Made by a program: the position numbers and the translations under genes. From NCBI GenBank assembly GCA_900543975.1, contig UQTI01000070.1:1-14916 (forward strand): a stretch of DNA of 14,916 nt, given 5' to 3'. The notes under the pieces are model-generated. The model was not told the DNA's origin and made no database searches. It saw nothing but the letters and a program-made list of their open reading frames with translations. How positions within the stretch are numbered: position 1 is the stretch's first letter; the number at the start of each line of letters is the position of its first letter. Shown here piece after piece: positions 1 to 7,611 of the stretch. Origin of the DNA: an uncultured Prevotella sp. (GTDB lineage: Bacteria > Bacteroidota > Bacteroidia > Bacteroidales > Bacteroidaceae).

Positions 1-99
1 CAATAGACTCGCCTTTGAAAGGGAAAAGTGAAGAACGAAGAGTGAAGAATTCAATGGACTTTTTTAAAGGTAAAAAATGAATAAGGGAGTTGATGCTTC

Positions 100-156
100 T
101 TGAAAGAGGATAATCTTTGAAAGAGGATAATCTTGAAAGAAAATAATCTTGAAAGG
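100..156. repeat. Direct repeat, unit TTGAAAGAGGATAATCT, about 3.5 copies
   Basis: Units begin at 100, 117 and 133, with a fourth partial TTGAAAGG at 149. The first two are identical over 17 bases; the third has AA in place of GG. They lie head to tail between the left edge and the DUF3098 gene. The repeat is read directly from the sequence; no function can be assigned. Confidence 0.85.
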
Positions 157-165
157 AAGGGCAAA

Positions 166-182
166 ATCGGCTGAAAGCCGAT
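166..182. other. Small perfect hairpin, 7-bp stem with 3-nt loop
   Basis: ATCGGCT (166-172) pairs with AGCCGAT (176-182) around GAA. On the plus strand it is followed by A/C-rich repeats and not by a T run, so it is not a clear rightward terminator. On the minus strand it is followed by TTTT and could act as a weak leftward one. Confidence 0.5.
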
Positions 183-186
183 AATT

Positions 187-221
187 CAAAAATCAAAAAT
201 CAAAAATCAAAAATCAAAAAT
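187..221. repeat. Five tandem copies of CAAAAAT
   Basis: A perfect 7-bp microsatellite of 35 bases ends 30 bases before the ATG of the DUF3098 gene. Repeats of this kind can change copy number by slippage. It lies in the probable upstream control region or leader, so copy number could affect expression, but that is inference. Confidence 0.9.
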
Positions 222-251
222 CGATAACTTCCTGTCACAAAAATAAGAAAA

Positions 252-527
252 ATGGATAAAAGAAATTATGCGTTCGGCAAGACCAACTTTATATTGTTGG
301 CTGTCGGCATGTTGATTGTTGTTGTCGGCTTCTGCCTTATGAGTGGCGGCGGTTCCGATGAGACGGTGTTCGATGCCTCTATCTTCGATGTTCGCCGCAT
401 CAAGGTGGCACCCGTTGTGTGCCTTGTGGGCTTCCTCTCTATGATCTATGCCATCGTGCATAAACCTAAGGACAACGAAGACAACAACATTGAGGAAACG
501 AAAGCTGATGATGACGTTGAGGCTTAA
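252..527 (+). CDS. DUF3098 family small inner-membrane protein
   Basis: A 91-residue protein with two predicted membrane helices (about 12-31 and 53-70) and an acidic C-terminal tail rich in Asp and Glu. It has the pattern recalled for the Bacteroidetes DUF3098 family: an aromatic-Gly-x-x-Asn-Phe start (FGKTNF), a first helix ending in GFCLMSGGG, a short loop with FDASIFDVRRIKVAP, and a second helix. The biochemical role of the family is not established. It lies immediately upstream of uppP with a 58-nt gap, which fits the usual Bacteroidales neighbourhood of ftsX, uppP and truB and suggests an envelope role. The ATG at 252 is the natural start: it is preceded by A-rich sequence without a strong Shine-Dalgarno, which is usual for this phylum. 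Confidence 0.85.
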   Translation: MDKRNYAFGKTNFILLAVGMLIVVVGFCLMSGGGSDETVFDASIFDVRRIKVAPVVCLVGFLSMIYAIVHKPKDNEDNNIEETKADDDVEA

Positions 528-547
528 TGGCTGAAGCGAGAACGTTC

Positions 548-562
548 TTAATTGACAATTAA
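548..562. repeat. Near-palindrome TTAATTG-A-CAATTAA
   Basis: Seven-base arms flank a single A, 23 bases before the uppP start. It could be an operator, or one of the AATTGACAATTA-type short repeats that I recall as common between genes in Bacteroidales. There is no downstream T run, so it is not a standard terminator. Confidence 0.45.
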
Positions 563-585
563 AAAGAAGGGAAAGAAGAAAAACA

Positions 586-1383
586 ATGAATTGGTTTGAA
601 GCATTGGTCCTTGGCATCGTGCAGGGACTTACAGAATATCTGCCCGTGAGCAGCAGTGGCCATCTCGCCATCGGCTCATATCTCTTTGGTGTAAACGGTG
701 AGGACAACCTCGCGTTCACCGTCTTGGTGCATGTGGCAACGGTGCTCAGCACACTCGTGGTGCTGTGGAAAGAGATCGACTGGATCTTGAAAGGTCTGTT
801 CAAGTTTAAGATGAACGACGAAACAAAATATTTCCTCAACATCGTGGTGTCGATGATCCCTGTTGGTGTTGTGGGAGTGTTCTTCAAGGACAAGGTGGAA
901 GAAGTGTTTGGCTCTGGTCTGCTCATCGTCGGACTGATGCTCCTCGTCACCGCCGCTCTCCTCACCTTCTCTTATTATGCCAAGCCGCGTCAGCGTGAAC
1001 ACATCTCTATGAAAGACGCGTTCATCATCGGTCTGGCCCAGGCTTGCGCTGTTATGCCCGGACTCTCACGTTCAGGAAGCACCATCGCCACAGGTCTGCT
1101 CCTCGGCAACAAGAAAGAGAAGCTTGCACAGTTCTCGTTCCTCATGGTCATACCTCCCATCCTTGGCGAGGCTCTCCTCGATTTGCTCAAGGCCGCTAAG
1201 GGCGAAGAGGCGTTTGGCAACATCGATGTCCTGCCGCTTGCCGTTGGCTTCGTGGCAGCCTTTGTGAGCGGCTGCGTCGCTTGCAAGTGGATGATCAACA
1301 TCGTGAAGAAAGGCAAGCTCGTGTGGTTCGGCGTTTATTGTGCCATTGCCGGAGCCGTCACCATCGTGTGCTCGCTTCTCTAA
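586..1383 (+). CDS. uppP: Undecaprenyl-diphosphatase UppP (BacA)
   Basis: A 265-residue polytopic membrane enzyme that removes a phosphate from undecaprenyl diphosphate. This regenerates the undecaprenyl phosphate carrier for peptidoglycan and O-antigen synthesis; the family gives bacitracin resistance when overexpressed. Both family signatures are present: the (E/Q)xxxE motif as Q13-G-L-T-E17, running into YLPVSSSGHL with His26, and the PGxSRSxxT phosphate-binding motif as PGLSRSGST at 158-166. Hydrophobic segments fill most of the length, which matches the usual size of about 265-275 residues. It starts 58 nt after the DUF3098 gene and is probably co-transcribed with it and with truB. Confidence 0.97.
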   Translation: MNWFEALVLGIVQGLTEYLPVSSSGHLAIGSYLFGVNGEDNLAFTVLVHVATVLSTLVVLWKEIDWILKGLFKFKMNDETKYFLNIVVSMIPVGVVGVFFKDKVEEVFGSGLLIVGLMLLVTAALLTFSYYAKPRQREHISMKDAFIIGLAQACAVMPGLSRSGSTIATGLLLGNKKEKLAQFSFLMVIPPILGEALLDLLKAAKGEEAFGNIDVLPLAVGFVAAFVSGCVACKWMINIVKKGKLVWFGVYCAIAGAVTIVCSLL

Positions 1384-1443
1384 AAGAAGAGAGACGTGAA
1401 TGCCCCCCGAATAGTAAAAACAAAAAACTCTGAAATCCAAATA

Positions 1444-2184
1444 ATGAATTTCACTAAAGGCGAAATTATCGCTATCAACAAGCCATACCGCATGACCAGC
1501 TTCGGCGCCTTGGCTTACGTTCGTAAACGCATAAGTGAGCGTAGCGGCGTGAAGCGCGTCAAGACAGGCCACGCCGGTACATTAGACCCTCTGGCCACAG
1601 GCGTGCTTATCCTCTGCACAGGTAAGAAGACCAAAGAGATAGAGACGCTGCAAGCCCACTCTAAGGAATACACTGCCACCCTACAGCTCGGAGCAACAAC
1701 ACCCAGCTACGACTTGGAGCATGAGGTTAACGCCACCTATCCTACCGACCACATCACCCGTGAGCTTGTCGATGAGGTGCTACAGCAGTTTGTCGGCGAC
1801 ATAGAGCAGGTGCCACCGTCTTACAGCGCATGCAAGATCAACGGCGACCGTGCCTATAAGCTGAAACGTCAGGGCGAGACCGTGGAGCTGAAAGCCAAGA
1901 CCGTGCATGTCGATTTCATCAACGTGCTCTCTTTCGATCCCGAGACCATGCTCCTGCAGATCCATGTGGGCTGCGGCAAAGGTACCTACATACGTTCCTT
2001 GGCACGCGACATAGGCAGAGCGCTCAACAGCGGTGCTTACCTCACGCAGCTCTGTCGCACCCGTGTCGGCGACGTGCGCATTGACGACTGCATCAAGCTT
2101 GACGACATCGAGCAATGGCTCGACAACCAGAACATAGAAAAAACAGACAAAGAATCAAAGAATAATGAAGTTATCACAGTTTAA
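1444..2184 (+). CDS. truB: tRNA pseudouridine(55) synthase TruB
   Basis: Isomerises U55 to pseudouridine in the T loop of tRNAs. The start at ATG 1444 (MNFTKGEIIAINKP) is preferred over an in-frame GTG at 1396, because family members begin close to this motif and it puts the catalytic Asp of GHAGTLDPLATGVL at residue 48, the same number as in E. coli TruB. Other family landmarks follow in order: KEYTATLQLGATT, PPSYSACKINGDRAY and GKGTYIRSLARDIG. The encoded length is 246 residues. The last 20 nt overlap the start of queA in another frame, so the two genes are probably translationally coupled; both products modify tRNA. Confidence 0.96.
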   Translation: MNFTKGEIIAINKPYRMTSFGALAYVRKRISERSGVKRVKTGHAGTLDPLATGVLILCTGKKTKEIETLQAHSKEYTATLQLGATTPSYDLEHEVNATYPTDHITRELVDEVLQQFVGDIEQVPPSYSACKINGDRAYKLKRQGETVELKAKTVHVDFINVLSFDPETMLLQIHVGCGKGTYIRSLARDIGRALNSGAYLTQLCRTRVGDVRIDDCIKLDDIEQWLDNQNIEKTDKESKNNEVITV

Positions 2185-3331
2185 ATTTAAATTGCCAGAA
2201 GAACAAATCGCACTCTATCCTCACAGCATCTACCGTGAGTTTAAAAACGATGAGGGCGAGATGGAGAAGTTTCGCATCACACGCCGCGACGAGTGCCGCC
2301 TCATGGTGTTGCACCGCAAGTCGCAGCAGATAGAGATGTACAAGAAGGACGAGAACGGAAAACCCATCGAGGGCGAGTATCTCGATTTCCGCAATGTGCT
2401 CGACTATTTTGATGAGGGCGACACATTCATCTTCAACGACACCAAGGTGTTCCCCGCACGTCTCTATGGCACCAAGGAGAAGACCGATGCCAAGATCGAG
2501 GTGTTCCTGCTGCGCGAGCTCAACGAGGAGATGCGTCTGTGGGACGTGCTCGTGGAGCCGGCCCGAAAGATCCGTATCGGTAACAAACTGTTCTTTGATG
2601 AGAGTGGCACCATGGTCGCTGAGGTCATAGACAACACCACCAGCCGCGGACGCACCCTGCGCTTCCTCTACGACTGCCCTCACGACGAGTTCAAGCGCGA
2701 GCTGTTCGCCTTAGGCGAGGCACCTCTCCCACGTTATATCATCGACCGCCGCGAAGATCATCACGGCACCGAGGACGATTTTGACGACTTCCAGTGTATC
2801 TTTGCCAAGAACGAGGGTGCCGTAACAGCACCTGCCACAGGCCTTCATTTCAGCCGTGAGCTGATGAAGCGCATGGAGATCAAGGGCATCAACTTCTCTT
2901 ATATCACCCTCCATTGCGGATTGGGCAACTTCCACGACATCGAGGTAGAGGACCTTACCAAGCACAAGATGGACTCGGAGCAGATGATCGTAGGTCCCGA
3001 GGCATGCAAGATTGTGAACAAGACCAAGCTTGCCGGCCGTCACGTCTGTGCCATAGGCACCAGCGTGGTTAAGGCCACAGAGACAGCTGTAGGCACCGAC
3101 GGCTTGCTTAAGGAATATGATGGCTGGACAAACAAGTTTATCTTCCCTCCTTACGAGTTTGGCTTGGCCGACTCAATGGTTGCCAACTTCTATCACCCTC
3201 TGTCAACGCTCCTCATGGAGACCGCTGCTTTCGGTGGCTACGACCTCGTTATGGAAGCCTACAACCTTGCCGTGAAGCACGGCTACATGTTTGGCTGCTA
3301 CGGCGATGCTCTGCTCATCGTCAACGACTGA
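2165..3331 (+). CDS. queA: S-adenosylmethionine:tRNA ribosyltransferase-isomerase QueA
   Basis: Transfers and isomerises the ribosyl part of S-adenosylmethionine onto preQ1 at tRNA position 34, giving epoxyqueuosine. Seen: N-terminal FKFKLPEEQIALYP, FIFNDTKVFPARLYG, APATGLHFS at 222-230, ITLHCGLGNF near 245-255 and NFYHPLSTLLM near 341-351, all QueA landmarks in the right order. At 388 residues it is about 32 longer than E. coli QueA. The extra length sits in two N-terminal inserts: about 20 residues after LYP (acidic, with NDEGEMEKF) and about 11 in the YKKDENGKPIEG segment. I recall this as typical of Bacteroidales QueA. The ATG at 2165 overlaps truB by 20 nt. Confidence 0.97.
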   Translation: MKLSQFKFKLPEEQIALYPHSIYREFKNDEGEMEKFRITRRDECRLMVLHRKSQQIEMYKKDENGKPIEGEYLDFRNVLDYFDEGDTFIFNDTKVFPARLYGTKEKTDAKIEVFLLRELNEEMRLWDVLVEPARKIRIGNKLFFDESGTMVAEVIDNTTSRGRTLRFLYDCPHDEFKRELFALGEAPLPRYIIDRREDHHGTEDDFDDFQCIFAKNEGAVTAPATGLHFSRELMKRMEIKGINFSYITLHCGLGNFHDIEVEDLTKHKMDSEQMIVGPEACKIVNKTKLAGRHVCAIGTSVVKATETAVGTDGLLKEYDGWTNKFIFPPYEFGLADSMVANFYHPLSTLLMETAAFGGYDLVMEAYNLAVKHGYMFGCYGDALLIVND

Positions 3332-3373
3332 TAACTCTATAAAAGCGTCATAACGAAACAACAACGATAAGTG

Positions 3374-3427
3374 AAGGCTATATTCGTGCTTCTTGTCACA
3401 GCTGCGGCAAGGCAAGAATATAGCCTT
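3374..3427 (+). terminator. 12-bp-stem hairpin between queA and folK
   Basis: AAGGCTATATTC (3374-3385) pairs perfectly with GAATATAGCCTT (3416-3427) across a 30-nt loop, and a T-rich stretch (TCTTGCTTTCTTT) follows. It starts 42 nt after the queA stop and ends 34 nt before folK. It could be a rho-independent terminator or attenuator ending the queA transcript. The large loop and interrupted T tract make this less certain than a classic terminator. Confidence 0.6.
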
Positions 3428-3461
3428 TCTTGCTTTCTTTAATCTTCAAAACAACAATAAC

Positions 3462-3875
3462 ATGCACACAGTTTATCTTTCTTTAGGATCCAATCTTGGC
3501 AACCGCAAGCGCCTGCTCCATGATGCTATCGGCATGATTGGCGAACAGGTGGGATGCGTGGAGCGCGAGTCGTCTTTCATAGAGACCGAGCCGTGGGGTT
3601 TTGCCTCGCCCAACAAGTTTCTCAACTGTTGCGTGAAGGTGCTCACCTCCTTGTCGCCACATCAGTTGCTGGAGACAACCCAGCACATAGAGCGCGAGAT
3701 GGGACGCACCCAAAAGTCGGTCGACGGCCAATATCACGACCGCGTCATCGACATCGACATCTTGCTCTACGACCGGGTGAGCGTCAACGACGACGACCTC
3801 GTCATACCCCATCCTCTCATGCACGAACGTCCGTTCGTCATGGTTCCGCTACGCGAAATAAATGAGGATGTGTAG
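3462..3875 (+). CDS. folK: 2-amino-4-hydroxy-6-hydroxymethyldihydropteridine pyrophosphokinase FolK
   Basis: Transfers pyrophosphate from ATP to 6-hydroxymethyl-7,8-dihydropterin in folate synthesis. The start is ATG 3462 (MHTVYLSLGSNLGNR); the in-frame extension upstream to 3393 runs through the hairpin and has no family similarity. Seen: the N-terminal LSLGSNLGNRKRLL, then ETEPWGF, the HIEREMGR helix and the signature DGQYHDRVIDIDILLYD with the two metal-binding Asp residues of DxD, ending in IPHPLMHERPFVMVPL. In many homologues the signature reads as a GPR-type sequence; here it is YHDR. The product has 137 residues, slightly short for the family (about 140-160) but complete. It may be transcribed apart from queA because of the intervening hairpin. 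Confidence 0.94.
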   Translation: MHTVYLSLGSNLGNRKRLLHDAIGMIGEQVGCVERESSFIETEPWGFASPNKFLNCCVKVLTSLSPHQLLETTQHIEREMGRTQKSVDGQYHDRVIDIDILLYDRVSVNDDDLVIPHPLMHERPFVMVPLREINEDV

Positions 3876-3916
3876 CTTCTACTCTAAACCAACCCCACTA
3901 TAAGCCTCTGCCCATT

Positions 3917-6900
3917 ATGAAGACAACCAGCATAAACACTTACTTTTTGCGAAACGTAGCCTCTAAAGACCATCGTTTCTGTAGCTCACGTTTGCTCCTT
4001 TTCATCGCTGTCATCGCCCTGCTTTGCAGTTGCGGCAAGACGCGCCATGCACCGCTCAATGTGTCGGAGATGTTCTTTGGCAAGCGTCTGTCGTCGGTGT
4101 CTGCCGACCCACGTTGTGCCAACCGTTTCTTTGTGGCAAGCGAAGACGGCGACGTGTTTGTCTTGAACTCCTCCAACACCACAGCCATAGACACCCTCTT
4201 CACCCCTTTCGACCGGATATATAAGGTTGTGCCTTGCACAGAAGCACACGCTAACGGCTTTTTTATTGGAACGCGTAACATGGGACTCGTTCTTTGTCGC
4301 CGCCAAGCCGACTCTCTCGTCGCCGTTACCCGTTACCTTCTTCCCACCGCCGACCGCCCAGACCGCTATTCGGCTTACGACATCAGCGTGCAGCCCACAG
4401 GCGTTTATGTAGCCACAAGCCACGGTCTGCTGAAGATTGCACAAAACAGCATAGCAAGCACCGCAACCGCAAGCACCGCAACTGCTGTTCTCTCGCCTGT
4501 TGATGTGTGCCATGACAGCGGAGCGTCTTCCGACACCTTGCGCCCAATGGTTGCATGCGACATTCTCACTATCAGCTCCCGCTACCTTGTGTTTGCTTCA
4601 GATAGAGGAGTGTTGAAGGTTGACATGACCACCGACAAGGTGAGCCCTCTCGTTTCTCAGAAAGCCTATGGCATAGCACTTAACGGCAACACCATAATGG
4701 CGCTCGTTAGCGGCGATTCGCTTCTCAAGGTCGACCTTCGCGGCACCCGTCTTGCCGCCCTTTCGTTGCCCCATCCTGCCCAACGCTATTTTTACGATCC
4801 TGCCAACGCCATGAACTATCTGTTGTCTGACGGTCATGTGCAGCTCTTCCGCGATAACGAACTCGCTAATCCTGACACCTGGCAGCAGATGAACGTAGGC
4901 ATGTCCATGCCTGTCAACTGTCGCAACATCATCGTTGGCAACAGTGGGCAGCATCAGTCGTTGCTGGTCGGCAAATATTCGCTTTTCCGTGTGGCAAACC
5001 ATCAGGATGTGTTCAACAGCACGGGCGAGGTCAGGTTGGCTTGTGTTGACGGACGCCACATCTATTATCTTGTTGGCACCCGTTTGTTCCGCCAAGACCT
5101 CGACGGCAAGAACATGGCGGTACAGCTTAAAGACATCTCGGGCGGCACGGGCGACATAAGGTTTATGCAGGTGCTCAACGGGCAGCTCTTTTATGTTGAC
5201 AGCGACAACAAGGCCTACAGCGCACCTCTCTATTCGTCATATCTCGTCAACTCGTTGCTCTCGTTCGACCGTCCCGTAAAGCCGTCGCCTAACCGCGAGG
5301 TCACAGCCATGGGGGTTGATGCACGCAACGTTTATGTGGGCATTCGTGACGGACTGTGTAACCTTCATCGAGCCGACTCCTGTCTTGACAACAGCGTCTT
5401 CATAACACGCTTCGCCAATGTCGGTACCCAAACGGCCTTCGCCACGCTCAATGACGGTGTGTTCATGGGTCGCGACAACAGGTTCCTTCCAATAAAAGGG
5501 TCAAGACGTTTCGCTTTCATCCGCGACGTGGCTTTCATACCCTCTCAAGGTCAATCTCCCGGCCTTTACGTCTTGACCAACAACAGCCTGTTGCGCAGCT
5601 GTGGAACCGACAGCTTGGCTTTTGTGCGCACGGCAACGGGTTATCGCCGACTGCTTGCAGCTGACGGCACCCATGTCTATGGCGTTGCCGATTTCGGCAT
5701 CGATAACCTTTTGTCTTCTGAACGTCTTTTCCCCGACATCCATTTTGAGCCCGAGGCTTGTGTGGTTGTTGACGGAAAGATCTATGCAAGTTCTGGAAGC
5801 GGCGTCTATGTCTTTGGACCAACGGCAGACAAGACAGCCCCTGACCATTACACCACCGTGAGGTTTGTCCCCCAGAGTCTCTTCTCGCGCACCAACATCG
5901 TGTTGCTTGTGCTCTTGGTTTGTGCTGTGGTGGCTGGTGTGTGGTATGTTGACCATCGTCGCCGCCGCATGAGAACGGTGAGAGCCATGCAGAAACGGTT
6001 GCGTGCGCGTGTTGACGAACTGTGCAGGGTGCGCCATTTGCTCGATGCTCATCTGTGCAGCACCTTAGACCGTTGGCTCAGCGAGATAAAGAATCTTCAC
6101 CGTCTTGCCCCAACCGAGGCTGTGAAGCAAGCCGACAGCCTTAACCGCGACATACAGCAAGCCACGTTCAAGGTGCCTACCGTTCTTGCCCTTCAGCTTG
6201 AGCGACAGCTTGGCGACCTTAAAACGAGAAAGAAGGTGCCTGGCAGCGCTGACCGTAGAAAAGCGAGTGAGCAGGCGCGTGTGGGCGGCGATGTGTTTGA
6301 GATGGCCCGTGTCATTGTCGACAACGACAAGTGGTTGCGCATTGTCCGCGACGATGAGGCGCTTGTTGAGAGCCTCTGCCTCTTGTTTGACAACCATGTG
6401 GCCGTTAAAGGCATGCCCTATTGCTATCTTGCCGTCTTGAACTCAGAGGTTGAAGCCGACGAAAAGCTTTATAATCTTTATGCCGTTGTTGCCAACGACA
6501 AGAAAGCGCTTGAAGACAAGGTAGCTGCCGAAACCATAGCAGCAGCTAAGGCTGAGGGCAAGACCACGGCAAAGGATGTGGCTGAGGCAAGGGCCATCGC
6601 CAAAGCAAAAGTGGAGGCAGAGCACCGTTTTGCTGAAACAGCGTGCGAGTTGCTAAAACCTTATGTCTCCACGCCAGACATTGCCGGGAAACTCCTCGCT
6701 AATGTTGAGGCGGAGCGCCAGAAGCTGCAAGCACATGAGGCCGATGCTTGCGCCGTTGACCACACGCTCAAGGGTGTCTGCACGGCGTTGACAGCTCAAT
6801 ACTCAGCCATCGTTTCAGCCCTCAGCTCTTCCACGCCCGATGTTTGTGGCGCTCTCTCCCAGTTGCCGCTGCTCAACCGCCGCCGCGACATGTTGTTGAG

Positions 6901-7429
6901 CATCGTTGATGTTCACCAGTTGTCAAAAGTCTATTTTGACCTACAGGCACAGCTTTACAAGAAAGCCTGTCTTGGCAAGCAGAAGACAGAGATTGAGGCA
7001 CAGATGAAAGCTCTGGCAACAGACCATTTTAGCAAGGGCACACTTGTTGAGGCTGTGCAAGCCTTCTACACAGCAGCCGACAAGACCGTTGACAAGGAAC
7101 TGTTCTTCTTGATGAACCTGCCGCGCAAGAAGGGTGGGGGCTTGTTCATAAGCGAATCGTTGCTGGTGCTCCTGATGGCGAAAAACGGCAAGCGTGTAAG
7201 CTCTTACGACGAGATGACGGAAGCAGGAAAGCAACATCTGCGTAGGGTTCGTCGTGAGCTTCTTGGCGACAATATGCTCGCTTGTTTAGACCGCTTGAAG
7301 GCTTATGGCAACGACAATGCCGGCAGTTTCGCTCCTCTTTTGCTTGATCTGTATGAGACCTACAAAGCGGATGCGTCAAACACCTCTGCCGATGAGCCTA
7401 TGGTAGAGGCAACTGATGTAGACGGCTGA
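3917..7429 (+). CDS. Large exported propeller-TM-helical protein of unknown function
   Basis: A 1170-residue protein that I cannot assign to a named family. Residues 25-39 (RLLLFIAVIALLCSC) are a hydrophobic signal ending in a lipobox-like L-C-S-C39. Residues about 45-655 are rich in short strand-like units with aromatic, Gly and Asp turns (FFVASEDGDVFVLNS, GVYVATSHGLLKI, NVYVGIRDGLCNLHR), like the beta-propeller sensor regions of Bacteroidetes. One membrane helix follows at 661-678, then RRRR at 681-684, which predicts a cytoplasmic C-terminal part of about 490 residues. That part is mostly helical, with a charged Ala-rich coiled-coil stretch near 870-905 and a C-terminal block near 1075-1115 (VSSYDEMTEAGKQHLRRVRR) that could be a winged-helix-like or other small domain. 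The layout resembles hybrid two-component sensors, but I see no histidine-kinase H or N/G boxes and no receiver domain. It starts 41 nt after folK. Confidence 0.85.
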   Translation: MKTTSINTYFLRNVASKDHRFCSSRLLLFIAVIALLCSCGKTRHAPLNVSEMFFGKRLSSVSADPRCANRFFVASEDGDVFVLNSSNTTAIDTLFTPFDRIYKVVPCTEAHANGFFIGTRNMGLVLCRRQADSLVAVTRYLLPTADRPDRYSAYDISVQPTGVYVATSHGLLKIAQNSIASTATASTATAVLSPVDVCHDSGASSDTLRPMVACDILTISSRYLVFASDRGVLKVDMTTDKVSPLVSQKAYGIALNGNTIMALVSGDSLLKVDLRGTRLAALSLPHPAQRYFYDPANAMNYLLSDGHVQLFRDNELANPDTWQQMNVGMSMPVNCRNIIVGNSGQHQSLLVGKYSLFRVANHQDVFNSTGEVRLACVDGRHIYYLVGTRLFRQDLDGKNMAVQLKDISGGTGDIRFMQVLNGQLFYVDSDNKAYSAPLYSSYLVNSLLSFDRPVKPSPNREVTAMGVDARNVYVGIRDGLCNLHRADSCLDNSVFITRFANVGTQTAFATLNDGVFMGRDNRFLPIKGSRRFAFIRDVAFIPSQGQSPGLYVLTNNSLLRSCGTDSLAFVRTATGYRRLLAADGTHVYGVADFGIDNLLSSERLFPDIHFEPEACVVVDGKIYASSGSGVYVFGPTADKTAPDHYTTVRFVPQSLFSRTNIVLLVLLVCAVVAGVWYVDHRRRRMRTVRAMQKRLRARVDELCRVRHLLDAHLCSTLDRWLSEIKNLHRLAPTEAVKQADSLNRDIQQATFKVPTVLALQLERQLGDLKTRKKVPGSADRRKASEQARVGGDVFEMARVIVDNDKWLRIVRDDEALVESLCLLFDNHVAVKGMPYCYLAVLNSEVEADEKLYNLYAVVANDKKALEDKVAAETIAAAKAEGKTTAKDVAEARAIAKAKVEAEHRFAETACELLKPYVSTPDIAGKLLANVEAERQKLQAHEADACAVDHTLKGVCTALTAQYSAIVSALSSSTPDVCGALSQLPLLNRRRDMLLSIVDVHQLSKVYFDLQAQLYKKACLGKQKTEIEAQMKALATDHFSKGTLVEAVQAFYTAADKTVDKELFFLMNLPRKKGGGLFISESLLVLLMAKNGKRVSSYDEMTEAGKQHLRRVRRELLGDNMLACLDRLKAYGNDNAGSFAPLLLDLYETYKADASNTSADEPMVEATDVDG
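4454..4483 (+). repeat. 15-bp tandem duplication inside the propeller region
   Basis: Two units starting at 4454 and 4469 (GCAAGCACCGCAACC / GCAAGCACCGCAACT) encode ASTAT twice, near residue 180 of the large protein. It probably lengthens a loop between propeller strands. Being a multiple of three, it keeps the frame. Confidence 0.8.
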
Positions 7430-7457
7430 TCTTCAAAGGCTTGAAACCCTTTGTGAT

Positions 7458-7492
7458 GCGTTACATTTTTTGCTTGTGCAAAAATGTAACGC
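7458..7492. terminator. 13-bp-stem hairpin after the large gene
   Basis: GCGTTACATTTTT (7458-7470) pairs perfectly with AAAAATGTAACGC (7480-7492) around a 9-nt loop, 28 nt after the stop codon of the large gene. It is the most likely transcript end for that gene. The bases after it (TTTGAAACG) are a poor T tract, so it could also act as an RNA 3'-end stabiliser. Confidence 0.55.
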
Positions 7493-7585
7493 TTTGAAAC
7501 GTTCCATAATCAGGCTCTAAAAAAATGGTCACACCAAAAAACGTACTCTAAAAATTAAAACCTCAAAAAACTAAACCTTTCTGTG

Positions 7586-7593
7586 TAGCTTTG
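7586..7593 (+). promoter_or_regulatory. Candidate Bacteroidetes -7 promoter element TAGCTTTG
   Basis: Matches TAnnTTTG exactly, 105 bases before the start of the small exported protein. No clear TTTG -33 element is seen about 20 bases upstream; the sequence there is A-rich. If real, transcription would start near 7600 and place the 19-bp-period repeats at the very 5' end of the mRNA. Confidence 0.4.
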
Positions 7594-7611
7594 CATTGTC
7601 AAAAGGACAAA

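Larger units (their letters stand above)
1..251. other. Non-coding left edge rich in short tandem repeats
   Basis: No convincing gene lies here; the frames are short and broken by stops. In many Bacteroidales the gene before this DUF3098-uppP-truB cluster is the cell-division gene ftsX (recalled family knowledge), so its end probably lies just left of the window or in the first few bases, but it cannot be identified. The stretch holds a GTGAAGAA-type purine-rich repeat (about 28-51), a 17-bp direct repeat (100-156), a 7-bp-stem hairpin (166-182) and a 7-bp tandem repeat (187-221). No exact TAnnTTTG promoter element was seen; TAATCTTTG at 111-119 is one base too long. Confidence 0.6.

Noticed and set aside
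207..965. Minus-strand open frame across the DUF3098 and uppP genes
   Set aside because: Its composition is that of an antisense shadow, and both plus-strand genes have clear family motifs.
1396..1443. N-terminal extension of truB from a GTG codon
   Set aside because: The extra 16 residues have no family similarity. ATG 1444 gives the usual TruB start and places the catalytic Asp at residue 48.
3393..3461. N-terminal extension of folK
   Set aside because: It would be encoded by the loop and arm of the queA-folK hairpin, and FolK proteins begin at the LSLGSNLGNR motif.
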